Source: Pomacea canaliculata (taxonomy: Eukaryota > Mollusca > Gastropoda > Architaenioglossa > Ampullariidae). Taken from it: a stretch of 64,000 bases of DNA. A model generated the notes under the pieces. It was not told the DNA's origin. It did no database searches and saw only the letters and a program-made list of their open reading frames with translations. Both the position numbers and the translations under genes were made by a program. Below are positions 51,563-64,000 of this stretch, one piece after another. Every line of letters starts with the position of its first letter. Positions within the stretch are counted from its first letter, which is position 1. Location: the NCBI RefSeq assembly GCF_003073045.1, contig NC_037591.1, positions 29,658,074 through 29,722,073 on the forward strand, written 5' to 3'.

Positions 51563-52126
51563 TGTGAGAGCTTTTTCTTGTCAAGTGGAAATCCAGAGGC
51601 GTTTATTTGACTGAACAACATATATATGATGCAGCTGCAAAAAAATGAAAGATCATAGTATTTAAAAAACCAGAGCACAAAACTAAAATTGAATGAATTC
51701 ATGACTTACTGAAAAACAGCAACTATTTGAGAAAAGGGTGAGGTTGAGGAAACGCGATGAGGTGAAAAGGAGGAATAGTGACATTAAATGGAGGGGAGGA
51801 TTGAAAGATTTGAAAGATGGACTGAGAAAGCAAACAGTATAAAGGTTTGAAACTCGGTTTCTTTGCAGTTATTTTACATAAAAAACACAAACCATAAATT
51901 GATCACGAGGCCTTTTGCTTTTCTTGTACTTTGCCAACAATTCTTAATTTATGAACTTTATAATATCGATTCAGCTAGTCAAGGGACATCTAAGTAATGT
52001 TTTACATGAATGATTTTGATTTTTTTAGTACCAAGCAAGAAGACGGTAGAGATAGTTACCTTTAATTTTTCTTTTAGGGGGATGTATTAAAAACTACTTG
52101 AACCTCAAAGACTATCCTTCCACACT

Positions 52127-52173
52127 TTGCTTACTTCTGTCTGCTATATACTTCCGGTCGTTGCTATAACAAC
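52127..52173 (-). promoter_or_regulatory. LRRC34 promoter with RFX X-box, ETS site and noncoding first-exon donor
   Basis: GTTGCTATAACAAC at 52160-52173 fits the RFX X-box consensus RYYNYY-N(1-3)-RRNRAC at every position. Two bases further along the gene, ACTTCCGG (52150-52157 on the plus strand) is a core ETS site. About 15-20 bases further, CAGAA|GTAAGC is a good donor that could pair with the acceptor at 51634, ahead of the ATG. The arrangement fits a short untranslated first exon. Confidence 0.5.
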
Positions 52174-52834
52174 GTGGAAAAGTGATCTCCCCTGATATCG
52201 AAGGAGTGGTACGTTTGTAGCCATTGAGAGTACGAATAAAAGACATGTCATATTGCAGGGTGTGTTTTTTTGTGTGGTATTATTATTGTTATTATAACTT
52301 CATATGGATGTAGACAATTTTTACTTATTTTATTTTTATCTTTTATCTTATTACTAAATGTACGACATTCGTCTAGAGATATATTTGTCTGTGATCCTTG
52401 TTTGGGAAAAGCATCGAGACTGATATGAAGGAAAATGAATTAAATCCCAGATGAGCATTGTGAGACTTAATTTAGAATTAAATGTACATTCGAAAATTAA
52501 ATCGCTGCATAAAACGAGTCCGTTGTGTGGCGGTGCCATATCCAGAATGCAAACATTCTCACTTGAGATAAGGATGAGAAGACTCAGCGGCTGCTAGTTC
52601 CTCAGCAACCACTAAGGGAGGCAATGCAGATAATGCTTTGTCAGTGATCTGCCCTTGAACTACAACAGTCTTACGAACGATGGTGGGTAGGGGAATCATC
52701 AAAAAGAAAAAAAGGATAAGGGTATACAATTTTAAATTTAATCTTAAAAGCGTTCACTGAGAGGCTCAGACATACTGGTGGATCACTCAGTAATAATAAT
52801 GATATAATCATAATCGTGCCAATTCACTCTAACG

Positions 52835-52900
52835 CAGGGCCGCCGAGAGCCAGCACGGGCCCCGGGGCAAATGATCGACCTATCCGGGCTCTTTGTAATT
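52835..52900. repeat. Fragment with a CAGGGCCGCCGAGAG terminus
   Basis: CAGGGCCGCCGAGAGCCAGC followed by GGGCCCCGGGGCAAATGA resembles the end of a hAT-like DNA transposon or MITE. No inverted partner is found, so only one end is present. Confidence 0.35.
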
Positions 52901-53964
52901 GTAATCGCATATTATATTTATAGTACATTATAATATGATTACAATTCGACTGTAACGTAATACAGACTGCAAACACGAAGACAAGTCCACAATTTAAGGA
53001 TCTATATCAGTTATTACTACTAAAACATAGAGTTGTTTATGCGTGAGTGGTTAGAAAATGAATAAAAATGACGTTAACGGATCAAACGTGTAATAATAAT
53101 AAATAATAAATGCAAAATTTGTAAAGCGTATACTCACACTACTAAGGATTATGCTCTTAGCCCTTAAAAACAAGAACGAAACATGGACAGCATACGAGGG
53201 ACAGGAAAACAACATATAAGCTAAAAAGGAATGAACGTACTAAACGAAGAAAAAGCAGAGTACTTTCTGGAGTTTGTGAAGAAGGTATTCAGGGCAGATA
53301 GCAACCAAGGAGTTACGATAATCAAGTCGAGACAGAACATACGCACAGACAAGATTGGCGGTAGCGTGTGCAGAGAAAATGTGGAGGATGGCGCTGATCT
53401 TACGGAACTGTTAACATGCAGACTGACAGACAGCTGTAACTTGTCTACTGAGGGTCATGTCTGCAGTAACGACAAATCCGGGATTTTGGACTGACGACGT
53501 GAAAGTGATGTTGGTGTCGCCCACCTTGCACTTGGGTTGATTGATGAGCGATGAACGATTTCTTCTAGAGCAGAAGAGGGGTCCGTTTTATCTTCATTAA
53601 GTTTAAGTTTGTTTCGTGCTATCCAGTCTTTGACAGATAGAACTTATGCACACCTGGAGCACCCGAACTCCTATACTGACAATTTTAAAAACAACTTTTT
53701 TTGTTTGTTTTGATTCTTCAAGGCTTTCAACAATGTACCGTGCCATTTGCTTGTTCAGAAATGAATTTGGATGAATGTTGATGCCAGAACTTCCTTGTGG
53801 ATTAGACATTATCTGATTAATTAACCTCAGTTTATTTGAAATGTCTAGTAATGTTATCTCTGATATTCTGTACACAAACATCGGCACTCCCTAGAACGGA
53901 AAGTACTCTCTCGTCTTTTTATTTTGTTTTTGTTTTCCTTGTACACGGCTGATTGTAGACACAG

Positions 53965-54965
53965 CTGATTGCAACAGTTAAATATGCAGATGACACCGGG
54001 CTTACGGGATTGATTATCAACAACGATGACTCCTACTACAGACAGGAGATTGATCACTTTGTAGCATGGTGTGCTGATAATTATTTAGAGTTGAATGTCA
54101 AGAAAACGATAGAAATGAGTGTTGATTTTAGGAAGGACGAGTTTGTTTTTCATGAAATACTTATTATGAAGAAGTAGAAAGACGAGCAGAGAGTTAAATA
54201 TATTCAGGAATAATTATCGATGATAAACAAACTTGGAAAGCTCGTGTAGATAAGGTTATTACGAAAGCGCATTTCCACATGTACTGTCTCAGAAAGTTAA
54301 AGTCTTTTAGAACTTGTGCAAATATTTTGCACCTCTATTATTTGCACCCTCATGACTTTTGGTCTAGCTTGCTACTGTGGGAACATTGCAAAGCGGGACA
54401 GGTACAAATTAAAACAAGAAAATTAAGAAGGCAGGGTTAGTTAGGAGGGAGACTGACCTAGGAACAATGTATGGCAAACTTTTCTGATCCTCAAACTCCA
54501 GATTTAGTCGACGACTCGCACTCACTGCGACAAATATCTGACATCCCACGCATACAGAGGAGTTCATAGCTCTGAAACTATTCGCTATATTCACTCATTT
54601 ATCCAATCCAGATAAACAATCCACAATAGGCAGGACATACGCATGAATTTAGATGGCCAGACTGAATGCTCCCTTTCCAGAGTGTCCGTTTATATTGATA
54701 GGTTGGAACTGATGTTACAGATGTATAACTCGTCTCTCTGTTTTCCTATTTTGAGTGGTAATATGGATATGTGCAGCTTTTTAATATCTGGGAGAGAGAC
54801 TGTAAGTGCTAGCGTAGATGAATTGGGTGTAGCTGGTTTATGCTCCGTTTTTATAGCCTGTGTTAATGATTTATGTAAAGTGATGTTCTCGTGTTACCGT
54901 TGGCAGCCAAAGCAATTTCCTTAAAAGGATTAATATAGATATTTTGTAATTTTGTATTTGTATTC
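53965..54965 (+). mobile_element. Degraded LINE: end of reverse transcriptase and 3'UTR
   Basis: From about 53977 the frame encodes VKYADDTGLTGLIINN, with the catalytic YADD at 53983-53994, then DHFVAWCADNYLELNVKKT and MSVDFRKDE. This is the palm and thumb region of non-LTR reverse transcriptases. Beyond that, stops and frameshifts break the frame, although FGLACYCGNIAKRDRYK is still readable. The 3' end (TTTTGAGTGGTAATATGG through AAAGGATTAATATAGATATT) is shared with the fragment at 31094-31241. The copy is inactive. It is CR1/Rex-like by general appearance only. Confidence 0.75.
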
Positions 54966-55023
54966 CAAGACATACAAGACACGAGTCCCAACGCTTTACA
55001 CTGAGGAACAAAAATTTACCCAA

Positions 55024-55141
55024 AATGGACAACTTAATCTACGATGGGGAACTTAGCATCCTGTCTGCAACACCTCAACTCTTCTCTGAGGATCTGCTGA
55101 CAGATAATAGTCATCGCACAGAGAGAAAGTTTGATGATACA
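55024..55141 (+). CDS. Possible first coding exon of an unknown gene
   Basis: The ATG in CCAAAATGGACAA opens 39 codons (MDNLIYDGELSILSATPQLF, then an acidic SEDLLTDN and basic HRTERKF) and ends at donor ATACAG|GTAAAA in phase 1. The composition is protein-like. Read through the donor, the frame ends after about 15 more codons. No partner exon was found downstream, and the segment begins only about 60 bases after the LINE. It could be a real first exon or chance. Confidence 0.25.
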
Positions 55142-55199
55142 GGTAAAAGCGATGAGTGCGATTTTGATGTGATTCTGGTGCTATAATAGTACTGATCGC

Positions 55200-58100
55200 A
55201 CTTCTAGGAGTAGTGTTATCCCAATATCAGCTAGGAACCACAAGAGTTGGATAGTGATGTACTTTGAAATACTCAGACCATAGGCATGAGCCTATAGAAG
55301 TCCCCGGTCTTGCTTGTTGTTCAGAGACCTTGCTATGGTTGCAGATATCTCAGTAAACAATGGATGGGGATGCACTGTAACCAAGGTGATGCATGGATGC
55401 TTGGATCGTAAATCCTTTACATTCAGCTACTTACTCAAACAACACTGCAACAACTAACCTCAATGAAGGAAGCTGATTGCTGTTTATATGCACGACTTGC
55501 TTCGTTCTAATTTCGTGTATTTAATTGATTGCATGGTTGACTTATCCCCCAAGTTTTCCCAGCACTGTGTGCCCTTAATTTGGTATGCTTCCGAAGTTTT
55601 GACAAGGCGCCATTCTAGTTCTGTTTTCTTGGCAAAGAGTTTGTGGAGAACTTTGTAACCAACTTTGAACCTTCCTACCTTTTCTTCCGACTATTGATTC
55701 TGCACGTGCAGCAGATAAAGTTGTGAATGTTATGGACTTAGTGATTACTGTTGTTATACGATGGTCACCACCACTACAACCCTTTCTGTAGCGACCGGAG
55801 ACGAAACATTACGAAACGAGAAGGGGAGGAATGTCAAAAACCAGTATTTAGTGATGCGATGTGATTCTGCTGACGCTTTGCATACAACGGACAAAGTTGC
55901 GAAAGAAACTCAACCAACATGTTGTAGCCGTTACCCGTTCATACTGTTAGAAAGGTCGTGTCAACATACAGAAGCACTCAGCCTCTCTTGTTACACAAAT
56001 TCGAAAACCATCTTTGGGGAAATGACGACTGCTGGGTAACGCAAGCGAGTAGTTTGCGGCAGTAATTACTTTTTTTTCAATTTTCACCAGTCTTTATGAC
56101 GAAAGCCCAGAAGCAATGAGACAAACGTCATGAAATCCTTCCATCCACCCGGCAAACCTCGTGGGAAATTTTGCTTGTACTCGTGAGGTGATGCGCTCCG
56201 CAAGTGATCGTCAAATACCCTCACAAGGTTAACACTCTTTATTCGCTCACTTCCATGTCCCCACCACCCCACCCCACCCAACTTCCTATCCTCTGACATC
56301 ACAGTATTGGTTCAACAGACTTATGTCCGAGTCACAACCACTAACGTTAGCTTCACTAGTTTCACTTGGCTTGATACACTGAGAACCTTCATTTCTTTTT
56401 ATGGGGCAACGGGGCTTATCACGTGGACAAAACTATCATGTGCTTGGCTTTGATAGCTGGGTAGCGAAACTTATAATTCCTTCCACTATCTGTCTATCGG
56501 TCTGTGTATGTCTGTCAATTTAAGCTGAAATATGGTTAGTATTCGACTGAGATGTGCAATTATATGTTTCTGGTTGAATCCTAGGCGTGTGTGCCCGCAA
56601 TAGTTGTTTTGTGTCTGGATGGGATTGGACCCCTGAGCTAACCTGTACCCGGCGACTGCAGCTCCACTTAGCCAGAATTGTGGCCAATGTGTGTGATGTT
56701 CCGAGGCATTACTCTCGAGATGTCTGCTTGATCTTTTCAGACCGTAAATGTAGTTTGCTTAACAATTTCTATGATGCTGAAGTAAATCCTGGCATGTCCT
56801 TCTGAACTTACAACAAACACAACGAAAAGGTCGAAAGTTAATAAGCAGTTGCTTTAAATGAAACCATGAGATCATTGGGGAAAATATTTTGAAATAAAAG
56901 AACAACAAAACTACTGTAATTAATAGATTGATGCACTACATGTGGTCCTTATTGTCTCTAATTCACTTGGCTACATATCACCACACGCGCTCTCTCTCTC
57001 TCACACACACACGAACACGCGCACACTCATATTCACATCACCACTCTAAAATATATGCATTTTCTTGATCTTTTTGTTATGTTTTGAAATGTTTGGGATA
57101 GTGATTTGCTAGATACCAGCTAAGATGCTAAGGGTTTCAAAGTTAAGAGTATACTTTGGATAAAAGAAAAGTTTCTTGGTGACTGTCGCTTGATGAAACG
57201 GCAGAGACCCTCATGAGGGGGCCGTATACATTATCACGAATGTCTCTTAGATCTTTCGGAAATCTTTATTTGACAGACATTAAATCACAGGATATAATTT
57301 GCACCATAATCGTCTACCAGCAAATCAGTTATTTCGTTAAGAGCTTAATCGCATGTTTAACTTCAGCAGAAAACACTTCTTTGTCCAGCATGCTAGAGGG
57401 AAAACTTTTCAAAACTCTTTCTATGTATCAGCACTCAATGATCCAGAACATTTTTTGTCTGTCATACTTTTTCCAAGAACTCTTTATGACCTTCCAATAA
57501 CTTTTTTATGACTTTCCAGTAATTCATTTCACCCTCCAAAACTCCTCCGTTAAATAATTATCCTCTACGATTCGAACCACAGTCTGTACTTCTTGTGGTT
57601 CTGAAAAATTGTTACTTTAGCAAGAGAAATGCAGACTTTCAACGTCCGAATTACCCGAACTGTTGCTCTGATTGATGTTGACTGCAGGCAATGTTGTGAA
57701 TGGTGCATCAATGTGACGTAGTACACTGTTAGCGTGACGTAGTATACCGTTAGCGAAGCTCGTTGATCGCATGTGCGAATCGTAGCGGATAGTTAATTAA
57801 ATGATGGGTTTTGGAAGCTGAAATTTATAGGTTTGGTTCATATCGCCTATATCTACCGATATCTGCAGAAAACACAAACCATTCAGGCTGGTCTTTAAGC
57901 AAAGCAGTTACTTAAAATCCGTGAACAAACATTTCGCTTAGCTAACTGCTTGGCATCAACATCCAGCTTAGAGACTGATCAGTTAGAGAAAGAGCAGGCC
58001 ATGAGTATGAAGGACGTTAATACAAGAGCATAATGGCTCCTGGGGAGAGTGTCTGGCGCCAGCTGTTGAGTGCGCAATAAATACAGCAAAATAAACGAGA

Positions 58101-60060
58101 TTACTTGAAAGACAGCCGGAACACTTGCACATATTAGTGTTTGGGCATATCCTGTGAATGTTTCATATTATACACTTGCAGATGTGTTTTATGTTTGTTT
58201 GCTTGCTTTTCTTTTTTGTATTTTGTTTTGTTCTCTCACATGCGCCAAGACACAAATGCATGCTCGCACACTTTGTCTCACATCTCTCTCACACATGTGT
58301 GCGCGTGGTGGGTGGTGCGGTGTAGTGTGCGCGTGCACGGGAGTGTATTTTCAGAGTGCATTAAACTGAGACTGTGTGGGCAGGCAGTGCAGTGTTGCTG
58401 GATGTGTCCGCTTGATTGACTGTTCAGCCTCAAACATTCATCTTCATTGATGCAAGCAGCGCTCAGCAGTGACCCATGGCGAGGCGTCGGCCGATGACCG
58501 CTTCGGTCATGCGTACAGTCAGTCTCGTCGAGGTCTTGTAAGATGTGGTATGCTTGCTGATGTGGTCGTTTATTTAATGCAAGAGTTTTATGTTTCTGTT
58601 GTATTAATAATCGAAGGTCTAACGGTTATGCTAACAGCTGCATTCTGGAAGTCTAATGGTTATTGTAATAGTCGTCAGGAGTGACGACGGAAGTTGGATG
58701 ACGGGTGAAGTGACAAATAAAACAAGAGGACAGAAAGCGATTAGATTTTGATTTTTAGAAAAAAACGTTGTGTAATTGCATATGAGTATTTTCTGCATGC
58801 ATCAATACACATGGAGCACACATTTAGGAATGCGTGAATATACCTCCACAAAGACAGAGACTGACAGACGGACAAACAGAAAGGGTTAAAGAAGATAGAA
58901 TGAAAAAGGAAAAAAATTTTATATTTTTTTAAAGCAGAAGAGACTTCGCTAGGGCAGGTCGTAATACTGTTTAGACAGTCTCTGACATGTTGCAGGTCTC
59001 CCATGTTTCCATATTGAAGTGCTGGTTTCCCATGTTATATATGAGGTGCTGGCTTCGCATGTGAATATGTGTGAGATGCTGATTGTTATTTTGTAGCTGG
59101 TAGAAACGAGTAGCAACAAATGAAAAAAAGATGAAACAACGATCGCTTTATGTTTAAAGATTTATTGCTCCTTTCATCACCTCGTCTTTTGATTTCACTA
59201 CCTAGTTCAAAATCCTTTATTTTGATATATAACACCTGAGCGATAAAAAGATTTTCCGATCATTTTGATCATTTGGGCTTTTTTTCAGTGATACTTAGAA
59301 AGCAACAATGTAATCCACGCTGTTTTCCTACAAATGCATCATTAATGACTATCGTCTGTTTCCTGCAAAACAACCTCAAGAGTCCTGTAAACAATGTCAA
59401 AGAAAGGAAAAATAAATAAAGCAGGTAGTGTGAGAATGATTTGACTGACGATTTTCTCTTTGTGATTAAACAGAATAAGTGTGTTAGCCATTGATGGACA
59501 AGAGGGATCAGTTCTTATTCGGAGAAGATTCAAATCAGCCCTGGCAATGAAATGTCATTCAAACGCAGTCCGCATTTAATTACAAGCCTTTACATCGTCT
59601 GCACAGGAGAGACAACTTGCTTCGGTTCTCTGCGCAGCGTAGTGGGCAACAGTACTCTACAGCATCCCCTTGAGCTTCCTCAGCACAGCGTCCACTCGCC
59701 TCGCTTAGCCTTGTGCTGAAAACGGAAAAAAGTAGTACAAGTGCTTGAATAAACCCAGCTAGTCCACGCTCACGCTCACCTGTATTCCCTCAGATTAAAA
59801 AGAAAATTGCGCCAGGCTTGAAGGACTGCTTTTTTTGACAAATTTTCCCACGAGACTAGTTAAAATGTCTCATGTACTATTAAGGAGGTTTAAGTCAGGT
59901 CTGTGACACAGTTTCTTACACAGTAGGGTAGGGTCATGAGTGCACATCAAGAACACCCGGATAAAAAGGTAAAAAAAGAGTTTCTCACACTATCGCTGTA
60001 AGCAGGAGGGTACACACATGGAGTAGAAAGGATCCGTCAGGCCGCTGGTCGAGGATCTCC
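55200..60060. other. Gene-poor interval
   Basis: No exon chain is visible. It contains a 21-base tandem duplication at 57713-57754, CT/CA simple repeats at 56988-57015, and GTGCGCG-type repeats near 58.3 kb. Confidence 0.45.
57713..57754. repeat. 21-bp tandem duplication (two units)
   Basis: GTGACGTAGTACACTGTTAGC is followed directly by GTGACGTAGTATACCGTTAGC, with two mismatches. Each unit contains TGACGTA, a half-CRE. Confidence 0.8.
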
Positions 60061-60077
60061 TGCAGCTCTCACAGCAT

Positions 60078-60159
60078 GGCGCCCTCAGCAGGACGATGTT
60101 GCGTGTCGGCCTTGCAGCTTCTGCTAGAACCACTCAGTCTTCAGACCCCAGGGGGCAGC
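60078..60159. promoter_or_regulatory. Two CTCF-like motifs in opposite orientation
   Basis: GGCGCCCTCAGCAGG (60078-60092, minus-strand motif) and ACCCCAGGGGGCAGC (60145-60159, plus-strand motif) each match the CTCF consensus CCASYAGRKGGCRSY at 13 of 15 positions by hand count. They lie about 50 bases apart in a locally GC-rich segment. Confidence 0.35.
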
Positions 60160-60827
60160 ACGAGGCGGAGGCCTCGTCGTTGGCGTCAATTTCGCTCTGA
60201 GATCTGCCCAATCGTGGTAAGGCTAGATACCTCTGCCGAGTCGTGGGAAAGCAATGTAGCCCTGTGAAATAAAAGATTTTCGGTTAACGTTTGTTGTTAA
60301 GCTATTTATTCCTCGAGAAGATTTGTTTGTTGTTTGTTGTAAAACATTCATGTTCAAACTCTACTCTCTTAGATTATATTGAATACAAGCCACAGTCAAT
60401 GAGATGTTTTTAAATGAAATATTTTTGTAAATAAGAGCGAGACATAAACAAGTGTCGACTGATTACCGTCCTCTTCATGCTGTCTGATTGTAAAGCTATC
60501 GTTCTTTTATCTATCATTGTGTGCATCGAACCCTGTTTCATGGGACGGCTGCTGACACTAGTCCGCCGCATCATAATGAATTATACCCAATCCATTATGC
60601 AGTGTCAGTTACTGTGACATAGGTCATGCGTAAAATATAATTACCCCTGCTGATTGCGGATGCTGCAAAGATGAAAGAGCAATTTCCACAAAAGCCTGCT
60701 GACATTTCACCTCTCACTGGAAAAGCCAGTGAATGCCCTTATTCTCTTTGTGTGGGTGCGTGAGAGAGACTGTGTTTGAGCGGCGAGACAAGGAAGGTAA
60801 TATATAAGGGAGACAAAGAAAGAGAGG

Positions 60828-60842
60828 AGCGCCATCTAGTTT
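60828..60842 (-). promoter_or_regulatory. CTCF-like motif
   Basis: AGCGCCATCTAGTTT is the reverse complement of a site containing CTAGATGGCGC, the core known from fly and vertebrate CTCF sites; 13 of 15 consensus positions by hand count. Confidence 0.4.
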
Positions 60843-60929
60843 ACAGTCTCTGTTACCGGTCTCAAGGAAGTGGCCAAGTACCCGTGGCGCAAATGAAAAT
60901 GTAGGGATACGCTTCTGAAGATCCGCCAT

Positions 60930-63900
60930 GAGTTGTTTTTATACGTTAATTCCGACCAAAATGATTAAGTGTTATTTAAAAACATTTTCTTGTACTCACA
61001 CGAACTTATGCAATTTTTTTTTTTTAGTTTGTTGATTAGGAAGAGAAGAAATTCATTATCGACTATTGTAACCAGACAGACATACTGAACACAATGTAGG
61101 ACTTATATATACTGAATAAGGTAAAGGATAGTTAAAAATGTCGTCCCCTAACCCATTTAGGTCTCGGAGGGTGAGATGTTAGGGACTACACTTTTCTCGG
61201 CTCCTTTTACTGAGTGCTGTGCCCATTCTCTACCGCCCAGCGTGTTCCTCTTCCCAGCCCTGGAGTCGGGTACCCACCCATTCCATAATGACAATACACT
61301 TTTGTAGGTAGCGTCTGCTGCCTGAGCCACGATGTAAAGTCAACTTTAATCAGTTTCTTCACTTAGCCGACAATACAAATCAACACTGAAAGTTTCAGCA
61401 CGTTAAACAGACAACATGAGAAAATATAAAAACAATGTGTTTTACTTAAAAGCTCATATTGACTCGTTGTTTCCATATACCACTTTACCATTTGTAAAAA
61501 CACGTGAATAGTTTCTTTCAAAAACGGTCGTGAATATTACGCAGCTGTAGCGTCACCAGACTTACTAATCAGAGCAATTCTCATGATATTGTCATTGCTT
61601 CCCAATTACTCTTCTCAGAAATCCTGTTCAGTTAACAAATAGCCTTTATCAAACCGGTCAGTGGGTAAATTAAATGTAGGGGACAAGAATAACAATAAAA
61701 CTTGATTTTTCATCGCAATATTCTCTCGCACACATTGAATATGGCGCCTAGTACAGCTATATTTCACCCAAACTGATTTGCAGTGTGTTAGAAAACTATA
61801 TATTACGTTACTCACCTAGTCTTGGTTATCATTCATCTCTCCACACGCTAAAAACTTGAAACGGTTTATCAGTTTTACTTGGTACTGAATTGTCATCATT
61901 TATCAAACAAAGCTTGCTCTCTGGGTTACACTCGAATAGACATGTTATCTTGAGGTTATCAAAAGTTCTAATGTCCTGCTCTATACAGAGTTTAACAATT
62001 TTTGTTAGTCTTCCAATAGAACAGCAGTTCTGTAAAGATTTCATTACAGGACACAACGTGCATTAAGGTTTAATTTTCAAGAGTACCTTAATTAAGAATG
62101 TTATTTCAAATCGCACTAACCAATCAAAAAATATATACATGATAAAACTCGCAGTTGAAGCTGTACTCACGAACGTAGTTATAGACACTACCAATTGCAC
62201 AGCACAGTTGAAAATGTTCTTTTAATCACTAGATCGAACTGTTGCTAAAGGGCAATCAAAAACACCAGTACGTTCTGGTAGTGTTTTACCTAACAAGAAT
62301 GCTTTGGGTCAACTCGCTAATATATATAACAAGAAATACATACATTTTCAAATTATTTTGTCGAGAACAAGAAATGTTCTGTAGGCGCCATCTCGAGGTA
62401 TGCATAGTTACACAGAACAGTTCATTGTGCTGGCTGAGATCGTCCCTATGATCGATGACTAAATTTTGCATCTCATCTGTACGATGTTACTTTGCAAAGT
62501 CACAGAGATAAACATTCAGCCATCGCGTATCTTCAGAGCACCCCCAGCTAGCTTTTCGTACCAATGACTTCAGAACTTACTTCTTAGTATTATTATTTTT
62601 TAAGTCGCCAGCACCGCTAATAAGACTACAATTAAATATTACCATCTTTCAATTGCGTTTAGCGCCAAAATAGGCGCCTGGGTGCTCTGTAATTTTCGTA
62701 AGATATCACACTTTATTTCAGACAGCGAGATGCAGGGCCGTGTAGCAGGTCTTCAGCTGCTCGATGTTTGTCATGTTACTATCGTTGGCAGCCATATTCG
62801 GTTGAGTCTGTGTTTCAGAGAACGCAGCAATCTACTGATCGGATATACCCTGTGGTCAGCTTCAATATTCGTTCTGGGAAAAATGCAAATTCGATATTTT
62901 ATACTACTATAGAATTCACATACAGTTCTGTATAGAGCTAAGGTGCTAATTGTCCAAATTAAAAGACAGTGAGAGATATTAGGATCATAAATAGAACAAA
63001 TAGACAGGACATCGACATCCGTCACTACCTATAGACACACTGGAGCCATGACAGAATCTTCACCTGCAACCATTTTATATCATGGCAGTGTCATTGCTTG
63101 GATACATGTAATCGTCTCTCCACACCTATGCTGCTCGGTTTTGAAATCAGCAGACCATGAGTGCATTTCAATATCCAACTTGTAAGCATGATCGTGTATA
63201 GCACACAACGAAACAGTTCATTATTTCTACATAGTAGATAAAATTTATTTTTTTCCCTTCTTGCAAAAATAAGCTTGCAGACAACATGCTGGCAAAGACT
63301 TCTCAAGGTGGTTCTTCCATCGGAGCTGTTTCTGGGCTGTCACCAAGGCTCCTTCAGTCACGCTGACCCATCAGTTATTCAACCAGCTCTGCACCCAGCA
63401 TCCCACTACGTACCCACAGTGGCCATCCATTTACATGTTAGAGCAGACAGTAACTAACCAAGCCCAAACAGTACAACGACTGTATTTACATCTGGCAAGA
63501 AACAAACAATTCCCGAAAAAAAAAAAAAAAAAACTGACCTCACATAGTAGTATTTTACAGCGTTTAATTACTCTATTCAGAAGACAGAGTTTATGCACCT
63601 GTAATCAAACGTATGCACCGATAGTCTTGCGCTCATGAGCGGAAGCGGTTGCGACTTATCGCGTAGTGCTCTTCTGCGCGGGCTTGTGCTGTTTGTTGCA
63701 AAGCGCCGCGATAAATTCATCTGACAATTTCCCCTTTCCGCTCCACTAAATAACTTAGTATATATTAGTTATATGTCTTAAGGTTATTTCTGAAACTTAT
63801 ATGAGAAAACCGAATATCGTAACTGAGCAGATACACCGCAAACTGACTCACAAGACTGACGAGTAAATTTCCCTTTAGTCAAGTACTCGTATCTGATTAT

Positions 63901-64000
63901 GAAAAATCTGTCATTAAAAGCATGTACTTTCCTTACGAGGTGAAACACATATCATTTGATTTTCTTTCAGTTGTATATTCGTGTAAAATTATCTAAATTA
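60930..64000. other. No gene seen at the right end
   Basis: Only short open frames without splice support. An A run of about 19 lies at 63518-63535. Confidence 0.45.
62384..62398 (-). promoter_or_regulatory. CTCF-like motif
   Basis: GGCGCCATCTCGAGG on the plus strand reads CGAGATGGCGCC on the minus strand; 13 of 15 consensus positions by hand count. Confidence 0.35.

Noticed and set aside
56084-56302. 72-codon minus-strand frame
   Set aside because: No splice sites, no recognisable domain; Gly/Trp-rich start comes from a C-rich stretch.
60076-60267. 63-codon frame starting MAPSAGRCC
   Set aside because: Produced by the GC-rich CTCF-like segment; no supporting exons or family.
1-64000. CRISPR arrays, operons, phage or bacterial mobile systems
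   Set aside because: No regularly spaced repeats or compact same-strand gene runs; the sequence is clearly an animal nuclear genome.

Overview
This window is nuclear DNA from an animal, most likely a mollusc or another lophotrochozoan. Four things point that way. The genes are split by many GT..AG introns and spread thinly over AT-rich DNA. Several encode metazoan orthologues (LRRC34, TMEM222, CCDC115, SLC35F6, the C8orf33 family). A canonical eukaryotic tRNA-Pro is present. Short inverted-repeat elements and truncated LINE tails are scattered throughout. The species cannot be named from the sequence alone. All exon models, coordinates and frames were read by hand from splice-site phase and remembered family similarity; no alignment was run.

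Layout. At 1.9-2.5 kb (+) lie the last two exons of an unrecognised gene, with a plausible 3'UTR to about 4.13 kb. From 4.1 to 11.4 kb I see no exon. At 11.4-13.1 kb (-) three phase-compatible exons encode the C-terminus of an unrecognised protein. A Ser/Pro-rich exon at 19.5-20.1 kb (-) may be its 5' part. A complete cytosolic sulfotransferase with a single coding exon (16.2-17.1 kb, +) sits between them. TMEM222 occupies 23.8-26.1 kb (-). SLC35F6 occupies 32.3-37.5 kb (-), and a tRNA-Pro(AGG) diverges from its 5' end at 37.64 kb (+). CCDC115 (38.7-39.4 kb, -), a C8orf33/UPF0488 homologue (41.4-43.06 kb, +) and LRRC34 (43.8-51.6 kb, -) follow. The last 11.5 kb is gene-poor. It holds a degraded LINE reverse transcriptase and a cluster of CTCF-like motifs.

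The genes form no pathway or operon; they look like unrelated housekeeping, membrane-trafficking, ciliary or germline genes that happen to be neighbours. I found no sign of a new multi-gene system. The strongest unusual signal is that three adjacent genes between 38.7 and 49.8 kb each carry several single-base frame breaks, mostly in short homopolymers, while the genes at 16-37.5 kb read cleanly across all exons. This suggests either a low-accuracy assembly patch or local gene decay. Other points of interest are an X-box plus ETS promoter at LRRC34, four CTCF-like sites within 2.3 kb, three kinds of short inverted-repeat elements, and the unrecognised conserved-looking protein at 11.4-13.1 kb.
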